A stretch of 64,000 nucleotides of DNA from Pimelobacter simplex (GTDB lineage Bacteria > Actinomycetota > Actinomycetes > Propionibacteriales > Nocardioidaceae): the NCBI RefSeq assembly GCF_900114845.1, contig NZ_FOUK01000001.1, positions 846,479 to 910,478 of the forward strand, read 5' to 3'. Each line of letters opens with the position of its first letter. Positions within the stretch are counted from its first letter, which is position 1. A program made the position numbers and the translations under genes. Under the pieces are notes generated by a model. The model saw only the letters and a program-made list of their open reading frames with translations, searched no databases and was not told where the DNA came from. This document shows positions 1 through 8,024 of this stretch, in pieces.

Positions 1-7
1 GGTCGCG

Positions 8-1369
8 ATGTTCCTGCCGCTGGTCCCCGAGGCCATCGGCATCGCCGCGATCGTCCTGATGCTGTGCCTGACCTTCCTGCGCCTGCCGGTCGCGCTGGCG
101 ATGATCGTGCCGGCACTGCTCGGCATGTACGCGCTGCGCGGCGAGCTGCTCGTCGAGAGCACCTTCAAGAGCCTGCCCTACGGTCAGGTGGCCGAGTGGA
201 CGCTCAGCGTCGTGCCCATGTTCATCCTGATGGGCCTCCTGCTGTGGCGGGCCGGACTCACCGAGAGCCTCTACGTGGCCGGCCGCAAGTGGCTCGGCTG
301 GATGCCGGGCGGTCTCGCCGTCGGCACCAACCTGGCCGGTGCGGGACTCGCCTCGGTCAGCGGCTCGTCCGTCGGGACGGCGTACGCGCTGGCCCGGATC
401 GGCATCCCCGAGATGCTCAAGGCCGGCTACGACAAGCGGCTCGCGATCGGCGCGGTCATCGTCGCCGGTCTGCCCGGCCAGCTGATCCCGCCGAGCATCA
501 TGCTCGTCATCTACGCCGGCATCGCCGAGGTCCCGATCGGGCCGCAGCTGCTCGCCGGCATCGGCCCGGGTGTCCTGGTCGCCATCCTCTTCACCGTCAT
601 GATCGTGATCTTCGCGAAGCGCTGGGCCCCCAGCGTCGCCGAGGAGGCCGCCGCCCAGGGCCCGGTCACCTGGGGCGACAGGTTCGGCAGCCTGGCCAAG
701 ATCTGGCCCGTCCCGCTGCTCATCGCGGTCATCGTCTGGGGCATGTTCTCCGGCACCTTCACCGCCACCGAGGCGGGTGCGGTCGCCGCGGTCGTCTCGC
801 TGGGCATCACGTTCATCTGGAAGTGGGGCAAGGGCCCGTTCCGCGCGATCGCCGACGCCTCGGTCGCCACGATCAGCAGCGTCGGCGGCATCTTCTTCAT
901 GCTGGTCGGCGTCGAGGCGCTGTCCCGGATGTTCACCCTCACCGGCATCAGCACCGGCTTCGCCGAGCTGGTCGAGTCGATGGACCTCAACCGGGTGACC
1001 TTCCTGCTGATGATGATGGTCGTCTACATCCTGCTCGGCACCTTCATGGAGCCGCTGCCGATGATGGTGCTGACCATCCCGATCCTGATGCCGACGCTGC
1101 ACGCGCTCGACGTCTCGCTGCTCTGGTACGGCGCCTTCGCGGTGCTGATGGGCGAGCTGGCGGTGGTCACCCCACCGGTCGGCATCCTCGCCTTCATCAT
1201 CCACCAGATCACGAAGGAGCCCGAGGTCAACCAGGGCCAGGAGATCCGCCTCAACGACGTCTTCAACGCCTGCTGGTGGTTCATGCCGATGGCCGTGGTC
1301 GTCACCGTCGTGCTCATCTTCTTCCCGGAGATCAGTACCTGGCTGCCCGACATGGCGTCGAGCGGCTGA
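8..1369 (+). CDS. dctM: TRAP transporter large permease (DctM family)
   Basis: Integral membrane subunit of a tripartite ATP-independent periplasmic (TRAP) transporter, which imports organic acids using an ion gradient. The 453 residues are almost entirely hydrophobic segments, with the conserved family stretch GLPGQLIPPS near residue 158 and a second half ending in TPPVG and further membrane helices. Length is typical (about 430-450). The ATG at base 8 is the first visible start, but the window edge is only seven bases upstream, so an earlier start cannot be excluded. The small permease DctQ is expected just outside the window. The solute-binding subunit lies at 13688-14929, an unusual separation. 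The neighbouring catabolic genes suggest it imports the pathway substrate. Confidence 0.93.
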   Translation: MFLPLVPEAIGIAAIVLMLCLTFLRLPVALAMIVPALLGMYALRGELLVESTFKSLPYGQVAEWTLSVVPMFILMGLLLWRAGLTESLYVAGRKWLGWMPGGLAVGTNLAGAGLASVSGSSVGTAYALARIGIPEMLKAGYDKRLAIGAVIVAGLPGQLIPPSIMLVIYAGIAEVPIGPQLLAGIGPGVLVAILFTVMIVIFAKRWAPSVAEEAAAQGPVTWGDRFGSLAKIWPVPLLIAVIVWGMFSGTFTATEAGAVAAVVSLGITFIWKWGKGPFRAIADASVATISSVGGIFFMLVGVEALSRMFTLTGISTGFAELVESMDLNRVTFLLMMMVVYILLGTFMEPLPMMVLTIPILMPTLHALDVSLLWYGAFAVLMGELAVVTPPVGILAFIIHQITKEPEVNQGQEIRLNDVFNACWWFMPMAVVVTVVLIFFPEISTWLPDMASSG

Positions 1370-1424
1370 CCGGCCGCCCGCCCCGCCGTCCGACCCGAGT
1401 CCCCGAAAGGAACCGGCACCCCCG

Positions 1425-2624
1425 ATGACGCAGACCCGCCGCGGCTGCCCCGTGAGCCACACCGACTACACCGGCCACGCCCCGCTCCACCAGCACTACG
1501 CGATGCTCGACGCCGACCGCGAGCAGGACCGCTTCCTGTTCAACGACACCACCGACCGCGGCTTCTTCATGCTGCAGCGGTACGACGACGTGCAGGCCGG
1601 CTTCCAGCAGCACGAGACGTGGACCACCGCGGTCCGCAGCGCGCTGCGTCCCGAGACCGGTGAGCCCCTGCTGCCGCAGGACCTCAACGGCCAGCCGCAC
1701 GTCAAGCTGCGCCGGATCCTCAACCAGTTCTTCGCCCCGGCCGCCGTCCGGCGGATGGAGCCGATGGCCCAGCAGCGGTGCATCGAGCTGATCGAGGAGA
1801 TGAAGGACCAGGGGGAGTGCGACTTCGTCCAGGAGTTCGCGATCCGCTACCCCACGGACATGTTCCTCGCGCTGCTCGGCCTGCCGGTCAGCGACGGCGA
1901 GCAGTTCCTCGAGTGGTCCGACGACTACTTCGGCGCCCTGCTGGCCGGCGACCCCGGTCGCGCCGAGGCGGCCAAGGCCAGCATCATGAAGTACTTCGAC
2001 GAGGCCGTCACCGAGCGCCGGGCGAACCCGCGCGACCCCAAGGAGGACATGGTCTCCCGGCTGGTCGAGGCGCGGATCGACGAGGAGGAGCTCACCCACG
2101 ACGAGATCCTCACGATCTGCCTCACGCTCATGCTCGCCGGGCTCGACACGACGCGCAGCGCGCTGGGCTACATCTACACGCACCTCGCGCAGAACCCCGC
2201 CGACCGGCAGGCGCTCGTCGACGACCCGACGCTCATCCCCAAGGCGGTCGAGGAGTTCCTGCGGCTCTACCCGCTGGTCTTCCAGGCCGGCCGCGAGGTG
2301 CAGGAGCCGCAGGACTTCAACGGCCTGCAGGTCGAGAAGGGCGACGTCGTCTGGCTCGGCATCGCCCAGGCCAACCGCGACCCGCGCAAGTTCGAGAACC
2401 CCGACGAGTTCGACGTCCTGCGGCCCAACGTCAACCAGCACATCGCGTTCGGCGGCGGCCCGCACCGCTGCCTGGGCATGCACCTGGCCCGGCTCGAGCT
2501 CAAGGTCGTGCTGGAGGAGTGGCACCGGCGCATCCCGGAGTACCGGATCAAGCCGGGCACCGAGCTCACCGAGCGCGGCGTGCAGCTCAGCATGCCGACG
2601 CTGCCGCTGGAGTGGGAGGTCTGA
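1425..2624 (+). CDS. Cytochrome P450 monooxygenase
   Basis: Soluble bacterial P450 of 399 residues that would hydroxylate a substrate using electrons from a ferredoxin. The family signatures are all visible: I-helix AGLDTT at residues 238-243 (oxygen activation), ExxR as E277-R280, and the haem loop FGGGPHRCLG at 342-351 with the thiolate ligand Cys349. There is no membrane anchor. The start is the ATG at 1425, with AAGGAA about 13 bases upstream. The next gene is a P450-type ferredoxin two bases downstream, so the electron donor is encoded in the same operon. No ferredoxin reductase is present in the window. The substrate is unknown; the position at the head of a CoA-dependent pathway suggests an early oxidation step. 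Confidence 0.95.
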   Translation: MTQTRRGCPVSHTDYTGHAPLHQHYAMLDADREQDRFLFNDTTDRGFFMLQRYDDVQAGFQQHETWTTAVRSALRPETGEPLLPQDLNGQPHVKLRRILNQFFAPAAVRRMEPMAQQRCIELIEEMKDQGECDFVQEFAIRYPTDMFLALLGLPVSDGEQFLEWSDDYFGALLAGDPGRAEAAKASIMKYFDEAVTERRANPRDPKEDMVSRLVEARIDEEELTHDEILTICLTLMLAGLDTTRSALGYIYTHLAQNPADRQALVDDPTLIPKAVEEFLRLYPLVFQAGREVQEPQDFNGLQVEKGDVVWLGIAQANRDPRKFENPDEFDVLRPNVNQHIAFGGGPHRCLGMHLARLELKVVLEEWHRRIPEYRIKPGTELTERGVQLSMPTLPLEWEV

Positions 2625-2626
2625 GC

Positions 2627-2842
2627 GTGTTCATCGCCATCGACGAGACCAAGTGCATGGGCCACGGCCGCTGCTACGCGGTCGCGCCGGAGCTGCTGAC
2701 CGACGACGACGAGGGCTTCGTCGCCGAGCGGGGACGCTGCTGGGAGATCCCGGCCGACCTCGTCGGCGAGGCGCAGGACGCCGCCGACGCGTGCCCCGAG
2801 GGGGCCATCGTGGTCACCGAGACCGCACCGGCCGATGCTTGA
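2627..2842 (+). CDS. P450-type [3Fe-4S] ferredoxin
   Basis: Small ferredoxin of 71 residues, read from the GTG at 2627 two bases after the P450 stop. It has the cluster pattern C-x2-H-x2-C (CMGHGRC, residues 10-16) and a distal CPEG motif. The missing second Cys of the first motif is the hallmark of single-cluster [3Fe-4S] ferredoxins that serve actinobacterial P450s. Its last codons overlap the start of the next gene by eight bases. It is almost certainly the redox partner of the adjacent P450. Confidence 0.9.
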   Translation: MFIAIDETKCMGHGRCYAVAPELLTDDDEGFVAERGRCWEIPADLVGEAQDAADACPEGAIVVTETAPADA

Positions 2843-4061
2843 GCACCTGCGCGTCCTCGACCTGACCGACGAGCGCGGCCTGCTCTGCGGCCGGCTCCTC
2901 GCCGACCTGGGCGCCGACGTCGTCCAGGTCGAGCCGGCGGACGGCTCGACCGCCCGCCAGGCCCCGCCGCTGCCCGGGACGACGGCGCCGACGTCGATGT
3001 TCTGGGAGGCCTACGCGGCCGGCAAGCGCGGTATCGCCGTCGACCTCGACCGGGACGACGACGTCGCCGACCTGCGCCGGCTCGCCGAGGTGGCCGACAT
3101 CGTCGTCACCTCCTGGCCGCGGGCGCTGCTGGAGCGGCTCGGCCTCGATCCCGCCACCCTGCGGGCCGCGCGTCCCGAGCTGGTCTGCACGGTGGTCAGC
3201 GCGTTCGGCTGGGACGGCCCCAAGGCGTCGTACGCCGACACCGACCTGGTCGTCTGGGCGGCCGGCGGCCCGCTCGCCCCGCACCGCGACGGCGACCTGC
3301 CGCCGCTGCGGATCAGCGTCCCGCAGGCGTTCCTGCACGCCGCAGCCGATGCCGCCGCCGGCACGATGCTCGCCGTCCTGGCCCGGGGAACCACCGGGCG
3401 CGGCCAGGTCGTCGACGTCTCCGCGCAGGAGGCGGTCGGCGTCGCGACCCTCGCCCGGGTCCTCGCCACGGCGGTCGGCGACGACCACCCCGAGTGGCAG
3501 ACGACGCCCGGCCAGCGCACCGGCGGCCGCACCGACCAGAGCGGCAGCGGCGCGGCCACCCCCAACAGCCTCAAGAAGTGGCACTGCGCCGACGGCATGG
3601 TCGAGCTGCACCTGTCGATGGGCCCCGCGGCCGGCGCGTTCACGAACAACCTGTTCGCCTGGCTGGCCGAGGAGGGCGCCGTCGAGGAGCCCGTCGCCTC
3701 GTGGGACTGGCGCACGCTCCCGGACCGGCTGGTCGCCGGCGAGCTCACCCACGACGACCTCGACGTCGCCCGGGCCGCGGTCCGGGCCTTCCTGCTCACC
3801 CGGACCAAGGCCGAGGTGCTCGACGCCGCGATCCGCCGTCGCCTGCTCTGCATGGCGATCTTCGACATGGCCGACATCGCGGCCAGCCCGCACCTCGAGG
3901 AGCGGGGGTTCTGGGGCCACGTCGACATCGGCGACCGGGACGTCCGGATCCCCGGGCGGATGGCGCAGGTGCGCGGTCCCGAGGGGCCGCGGGTGCGCGG
4001 CCGGGCGCCGCGGCTGGGCGAGCACACCGACGTCGTACTGAAGGAATGGCTGAACCGATGA
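2835..4061 (+). CDS. CaiB/BaiF family CoA transferase, probable non-catalytic partner
   Basis: Family III (CaiB/BaiF) CoA transferase homologue of 408 residues, with the N-terminal Rossmann-like start (LRVLDLTDERG, ADLGADVVQVE) and the GRGQVVDVSAQEA region. In this family the acyl group is carried by a conserved Asp near residue 169, usually in a V-x-x-x-D-x-x-x-G context. By eye the equivalent stretch here reads S161-V-P-Q-A-F166, so the Asp appears to be Phe. The next gene overlaps by four bases, is homologous and keeps the Asp, so a heteromeric enzyme like BbsEF of toluene degradation is likely. An inactive or differently placed catalytic residue (D172 is nearby) remains possible. Confidence 0.88.
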   Translation: MLEHLRVLDLTDERGLLCGRLLADLGADVVQVEPADGSTARQAPPLPGTTAPTSMFWEAYAAGKRGIAVDLDRDDDVADLRRLAEVADIVVTSWPRALLERLGLDPATLRAARPELVCTVVSAFGWDGPKASYADTDLVVWAAGGPLAPHRDGDLPPLRISVPQAFLHAAADAAAGTMLAVLARGTTGRGQVVDVSAQEAVGVATLARVLATAVGDDHPEWQTTPGQRTGGRTDQSGSGAATPNSLKKWHCADGMVELHLSMGPAAGAFTNNLFAWLAEEGAVEEPVASWDWRTLPDRLVAGELTHDDLDVARAAVRAFLLTRTKAEVLDAAIRRRLLCMAIFDMADIAASPHLEERGFWGHVDIGDRDVRIPGRMAQVRGPEGPRVRGRAPRLGEHTDVVLKEWLNR

Positions 4062-5281
4062 CCACCGACGCGCTGTCCGGGCTCAAGGTCCTCGACCTGT
4101 CGTGGGTCGTCGCCGGCCCGCTCATCGGCCGCACGCTCGCCGACTTCGGCGCCCAGGTCGTGCGGGTCGAGTCGAGCGTTCGGGTCGAGACCGCCCGGCT
4201 CATGCAGCCCTTCCACGGCGGCGTGCAGGACAAGGAGGGCTCCGCGCTCTTCGGCAACTGCAACGCCGGCAAGCTCGGGCTCACCCTCGACCTCAAGTCC
4301 GCCGAGGGACAGCAGGTCGTGCGCGACCTCGTCGCCTGGGCCGACGTCGTCGTCGAGTCGTTCTCGCCGGGCCAGCTGGCCAAGTGGGGGCTCGACTACG
4401 ACACCCTCGCCGCCACCAAGCCGGACCTGGTCATGCTGAGCACGTCGATCGCCGGCCAGCACGGACCGTGGTCGACGCTCGCCGGCTTCGGCAACGTCGG
4501 CTCGTCGCTCAGCGGCTTCCAGTACCTCACCGGCTACGAGGACCGGCTGCCGATGGGCACCTTCGGTCCCTACACCGACTACGTCGGCCCGCGGCTGGCC
4601 CTGGTCACGCTGCTCGCCGCGCTGGAGCACCGCCGCCGCACCGGCGAGGGCGCCTACATCGACGTCGCGCAGGTCGAGGCGGGCATCTTCTTCCTCGCCC
4701 CCCAGGTCGCACACTTCGGGTACGACGGCACGATCGCCGCCCGGCACGGCAACCGCGACGCGGAGCTCGCGCCGCACGGCGTCTTCGCCTGCCGCCCCGA
4801 GGACGGCAACGACCGCTTCGTCGCGATCGCCGTCCGCGACACAGGGGAGTGGCGTGCCCTCGCCCGGGCGATGAGCCGCCCCGACCTCGCCGAGCGCGAC
4901 GACCTCGCCACGGCCGAGGGACGTCGCGCCGCGCAGGACGAGCTCGAGGGCGCGGTCGCCGGCTGGGCGGCCGGCCAGGTCGCCTCCGACGTCGAGCGGC
5001 TGCTCCAGGACGTCGGCGTGCCGGCCCACCTCGCCGTCACCAGCGACGACTACCCGGCCGACGAGCAGCTGGCCCACCGGGGCCACCTGGTCGAGCTGCC
5101 GCACCCGCGGCACGGCACGACGTACGTCGAGGGGCCGCGCTACGCGCTCTCCGAGACGCCCGGCCGGCCGCGCGCCGCAGCGCCTGCCCTGGGCCAGCAC
5201 AACGAGCAGGTCCTCACCGAGATCCTCGGCTACGACGCCGACCGGATCGCCGTACTCACCGAAGGAGGGATCCTGCGATGA
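4058..5281 (+). CDS. CaiB/BaiF family CoA transferase, catalytic type
   Basis: Family III CoA transferase of 407 residues that would move CoA between a carboxylic acid and an acyl-CoA. The N-terminus (GLKVLDLSWVVAGPLIGR, FGAQVVRVE) is typical, and the probable catalytic Asp is D174 in GPYTDYVGP. The ATG at 4058 overlaps the previous stop as ATGA and has AAGGA 13 bases upstream; another ATG at 4046 is in frame but less well placed. It forms a tandem pair with the preceding homologue, and the two probably make one heteromeric transferase activating the pathway acid. The specific donor and acceptor are unknown. Confidence 0.92.
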   Translation: MTTDALSGLKVLDLSWVVAGPLIGRTLADFGAQVVRVESSVRVETARLMQPFHGGVQDKEGSALFGNCNAGKLGLTLDLKSAEGQQVVRDLVAWADVVVESFSPGQLAKWGLDYDTLAATKPDLVMLSTSIAGQHGPWSTLAGFGNVGSSLSGFQYLTGYEDRLPMGTFGPYTDYVGPRLALVTLLAALEHRRRTGEGAYIDVAQVEAGIFFLAPQVAHFGYDGTIAARHGNRDAELAPHGVFACRPEDGNDRFVAIAVRDTGEWRALARAMSRPDLAERDDLATAEGRRAAQDELEGAVAGWAAGQVASDVERLLQDVGVPAHLAVTSDDYPADEQLAHRGHLVELPHPRHGTTYVEGPRYALSETPGRPRAAAPALGQHNEQVLTEILGYDADRIAVLTEGGILR

Positions 5282-5883
5282 CCGCCGCCGCGGACACCGA
5301 CCAGGACTGGAAGGCGGACTGGCAGGAGGTCGCCGACGCCATCGGCCGCGACTTCCTCGACGGCGCGATCAGCTGGGGCGGCGATCCCGTCGAGCCCGGC
5401 GCGATCCGCCGCTACCTCGAGCCGCTCGAGCTCGACTGCGCGCTCCACACCGACCCGGAGGTCGCCCGCTCGGCGGGCTACCGCGACGTCACGATGCCGG
5501 CCACCGGCGTGATCGCGTGGACGATCCCGGCCGCCTGGCGGCCGGGCGAGGTGCTCTTCGACAGCGACGACCGCGACGCCCAGCCCGTGCACTCGGCGAT
5601 CAACAACGCCGACATGCCGCTCGGCCCGCGCACGACCGGGTTCTTCGGCACCGACATCGAGCTCGACTTCGACCGCGAGGTCGTCGCCGGCGAGCGGATC
5701 GGCCGCCGGGGCAAGCGTCTCGTCGCGTGCACGCCCAAGGAGACCGGTGTCGGTCGCGGCGCCTTCCTCACCTGGGAGAGCGAGATCGTCGTCGAGCCGG
5801 CCGCGGGCGCCGAGCCCGAGGTGGTCGGCCGGATCCGGATCGGCACCTACGCGTACGTGCCGCACGAGAAGAAGGAGGCGTGA
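5278..5883 (+). CDS. MaoC-family N-terminal (FAS1-like) dehydratase subunit
   Basis: Hot-dog-fold protein of 201 residues resembling the FAS1-like/MaoC N-terminal dehydratase domain, recognised from PGAIRRYLEPLELDCALHTD, the VTMPATGVIAWTIP stretch and the late GTYAYVPHE. These half-domains usually lack the catalytic Asp/His and pair with a MaoC partner, which here is the next gene, overlapping by one base (TGATG). A strong GAAGGAGGG precedes the ATG, which itself overlaps the upstream stop. In steroid side-chain degradation ChsH1-ChsH2 form such a split enoyl-CoA hydratase; this gene probably plays the ChsH2 N-domain role. The substrate is likely a bulky or branched enoyl-CoA. Confidence 0.83.
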   Translation: MTAAADTDQDWKADWQEVADAIGRDFLDGAISWGGDPVEPGAIRRYLEPLELDCALHTDPEVARSAGYRDVTMPATGVIAWTIPAAWRPGEVLFDSDDRDAQPVHSAINNADMPLGPRTTGFFGTDIELDFDREVVAGERIGRRGKRLVACTPKETGVGRGAFLTWESEIVVEPAAGAEPEVVGRIRIGTYAYVPHEKKEA

Positions 5884-6359
5884 TGACGGTCGACACCTCC
5901 GTCCTGCCCGGCAAGCGGCTCTCCGACGTCACTGTCGGCGAGCAGCTGCCCGAGGTCGCGATCCCGCTGACCGTCTACCGCCTGGTGATGGCGGCCGGCA
6001 GCAACCGCGACTTCAACTCGATCCACCACAACTCGGCCTACGCCCAGCGCACCGGGGCCGACGAGATGTACGCCAACACCTCGTTCCTGATGAGCTCGTG
6101 GGAGCGGCTGGTCCGCGACTGGTGCGGCCCGGCCGGCCGGATCCGCGCGATCCGGGGCTTCCGGATGCGCTCCTTCAACTACGCCGGCACGACGATGCGG
6201 GTGCTCGGCGAGGTCACCGCCACCCGGGTCGACGAGACCGCCGGCGGACCGGTCGGCGTGGTCGAGGTCGCCGTCCGCTGCGAGGGTCCGAGCGGGGTCA
6301 CCGTCGGTCCCGGCACCGTCGAGGTCCTGCTGCCGCTGTCCGGAGAGGAGTCCGCATGA
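5883..6359 (+). CDS. MaoC-like enoyl-CoA hydratase subunit
   Basis: Single hot-dog MaoC protein of 158 residues. The hydratase-2 signature is present as SNRDFNSIHHNSAYA, giving candidate catalytic residues D43 and H48. It would hydrate a 2-enoyl-CoA to the 3-hydroxyacyl-CoA, probably as a heteromer with the preceding FAS1-like subunit, because the two genes share a TGATG junction. The next gene, a thiolase-like protein, starts inside its stop codon. This gene order matches hydratase plus retro-aldolase modules such as ChsH1/ChsH2/Ltp2 from steroid-degrading actinobacteria. Confidence 0.87.
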   Translation: MTVDTSVLPGKRLSDVTVGEQLPEVAIPLTVYRLVMAAGSNRDFNSIHHNSAYAQRTGADEMYANTSFLMSSWERLVRDWCGPAGRIRAIRGFRMRSFNYAGTTMRVLGEVTATRVDETAGGPVGVVEVAVRCEGPSGVTVGPGTVEVLLPLSGEESA

Positions 6360-7531
6360 GCATCGAGTCCCCCCGCACCGCGATCGTCGGTCTCGGCATC
6401 ACCGAGATGGGCAAGGTGTTCGGCCGCTCGGCGGTCGACTTCGCCGTCGAGGCGATCACCTCGGCCGTCGCCGACGCCGGCCTGGACCTGTCCGAGGTCG
6501 ACGGTCTCTACGTCAACCCGGGCATCAAGAACGACACCGACATGCGGCTGCAGTCGACGCTCGGCATGCGCGACACCCGGGTGCTCGCGACGGTCCAGGG
6601 CTTCGGCTCGTCGGCCGGCCAGATGGTGCAGTACGCGTCGATGGCGATCGAGGCCGGGATGGCCGACGTCGTCGTCTGCGTCTACGCCGACGCGCCGCTC
6701 CAGGAGGGCAAGCGCGCCGGTGCGGCGTACCCGGGGCAGGCGCGGGCGATGGTCGGCGTCGGCTCGCTGCCGTTCGCGGCCGGGCTCAAGGCCGCTCCCG
6801 AGCGGTACGCCGTCGCGGCCCGCCGGCACATGCACGCCTACGGCACGACGTCCGAGCAGCTCGGCGCCGTCGCCGTCGCCGCGCGCGAGTGGGCCGTGAT
6901 GAACCCCCACGCCCAGATGCGCGAGCCGATGACGCTCGAGGACCACCAGTCCTCGCGGATGATCGCCGACCCGCTGCGCCTGCTCGACTGCTGCCTGGTC
7001 AGCAACGGCGCCGTCGCCGTCGTCGTCACCAGCGCGGAGCGGGCCGCGACCCTGCGCCAGCCGCCGGTCCACGTGTGGGGCTGGGGCCAGGCGCACCCGG
7101 GCTACGTCAACCGGCGCGGCAGCGAGTTCGGGCTCGTCACCGGTGCCGCGCAGTCGGGCCCGGCGGCGCTGAAGATGGCCGGCGTCTCCGTCGACGAGAT
7201 CGACGTGCGCGAGATCTACGACTGCTTCACCTACACGACGCTGGTCACGCTCGAGGACTACGGCTTCTGCGCCAAGGGCGAGGGCGGCGAGTTCGTGGCG
7301 AGCGGGGCGATCGCCCCCGGTGGCTCGCACCCGACCAACACGGGCGGCGGCGAGCTGTCGTCGTACTACATGTGGGGCATGACGCCGCTCTCCGAGGCGA
7401 TCATCCAGGCCCGCGGCCAGGCCGGCGAGCGCCAGGTCGACCGGCACGACCTCGTGATGGTCAGCGGCAACGGCGGCGTGCTCGACTTCCACTCCACGCT
7501 CATCCTCAGCGCGCACCCGAAGGGACGGTGA
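6356..7531 (+). CDS. Thiolase-like lipid-transfer protein, probable retro-aldolase (Ltp2-like)
   Basis: Thiolase-superfamily protein of 391 residues with start TAIVGLGITEMGK, a YDCFTYTTL stretch and the C-terminal GGGELSSYYMWG region. Degradative thiolases carry an acylated Cys in a C-x-S-G context; the matching place here reads G82-F-G-S-S-A-G88, without Cys. This loss is typical of the Ltp2/SCP-x-like group, in which Ltp2 is known to cleave a 3-hydroxyacyl-CoA side chain by a retro-aldol reaction together with a DUF35 protein. The next gene is such a DUF35 protein, and the hydratase making the beta-hydroxyacyl-CoA lies immediately upstream. I therefore infer aldolytic chain removal rather than thiolysis. 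Confidence 0.85.
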   Translation: MSIESPRTAIVGLGITEMGKVFGRSAVDFAVEAITSAVADAGLDLSEVDGLYVNPGIKNDTDMRLQSTLGMRDTRVLATVQGFGSSAGQMVQYASMAIEAGMADVVVCVYADAPLQEGKRAGAAYPGQARAMVGVGSLPFAAGLKAAPERYAVAARRHMHAYGTTSEQLGAVAVAAREWAVMNPHAQMREPMTLEDHQSSRMIADPLRLLDCCLVSNGAVAVVVTSAERAATLRQPPVHVWGWGQAHPGYVNRRGSEFGLVTGAAQSGPAALKMAGVSVDEIDVREIYDCFTYTTLVTLEDYGFCAKGEGGEFVASGAIAPGGSHPTNTGGGELSSYYMWGMTPLSEAIIQARGQAGERQVDRHDLVMVSGNGGVLDFHSTLILSAHPKGR

Positions 7532-7536
7532 CGACG

Positions 7537-7932
7537 ATGGCGCTCGCTCCCGTCGTACGCGACGACTTCTCGGCCCCGTTCTTCGAGGCCGCCGCCGAGG
7601 GCCGGCTGCTCCTGCGCTGGTCGCCCAGCAGTGGCGAGTGGTCCGAGCCCGCCGCGCGCTTCTGCTCGGTCACCCAGTCCGACGACCTCGAGTGGCGCGC
7701 GTCCTCCGGCCACGGCACCCTCGTCAGCTGGACGATCAAGCCCGGCCGCACCCGCGACGGCGTGACCACGCCCGACGTCGTGATCGGCGTCGTCGAGCTC
7801 GCCGAGGGCCCGTGGCTCTCGCTCTGGCTCCCCGAGGCCGACCAGGACCGCCTCGCCGTGGGCGCGGCGGTCGCCGTCTCGTTCGTGCAGCCCGAGGGCA
7901 GCGAGCACCTGCCCGTCGCGCACCTCGGCTGA
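7537..7932 (+). CDS. DUF35 OB-fold acyl-CoA-associated protein with a degenerate zinc ribbon
   Basis: OB-fold protein of 131 residues of the DUF35/ChsH2-C-terminal type, recognised from LEWRASSGHGTLVSWT and DVVIGVVELAEGPWL. Such proteins bind thiolase-like partners and often supply an N-terminal rubredoxin-like zinc ribbon with two Cys pairs. Here only one Cys (ARFCSV) remains in that region, so the ribbon is probably lost. The ATG at 7537 is 11 bases after AGGGA; a GTG at 7528 overlapping the previous stop is an alternative start adding three residues. It is most likely the obligate partner of the preceding Ltp2-like protein. Confidence 0.85.
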   Translation: MALAPVVRDDFSAPFFEAAAEGRLLLRWSPSSGEWSEPAARFCSVTQSDDLEWRASSGHGTLVSWTIKPGRTRDGVTTPDVVIGVVELAEGPWLSLWLPEADQDRLAVGAAVAVSFVQPEGSEHLPVAHLG

Positions 7933-8024
7933 GCCGGCCGGCCCCGTCGGCGGCCCCCGCGTCCCCCTGCGGCGCGGCGGCGTCCGGCGGCGCGCCAGCC
8001 GGACGACGGCGGCGCCGGCGCGCC

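Noticed and set aside
7933..8024. Structured RNA or terminator in the gap between the DUF35 gene and the ADH
   Set aside because: The 92 bases are so GC-rich that many weak pairings are possible, and no single dominant hairpin stands out.
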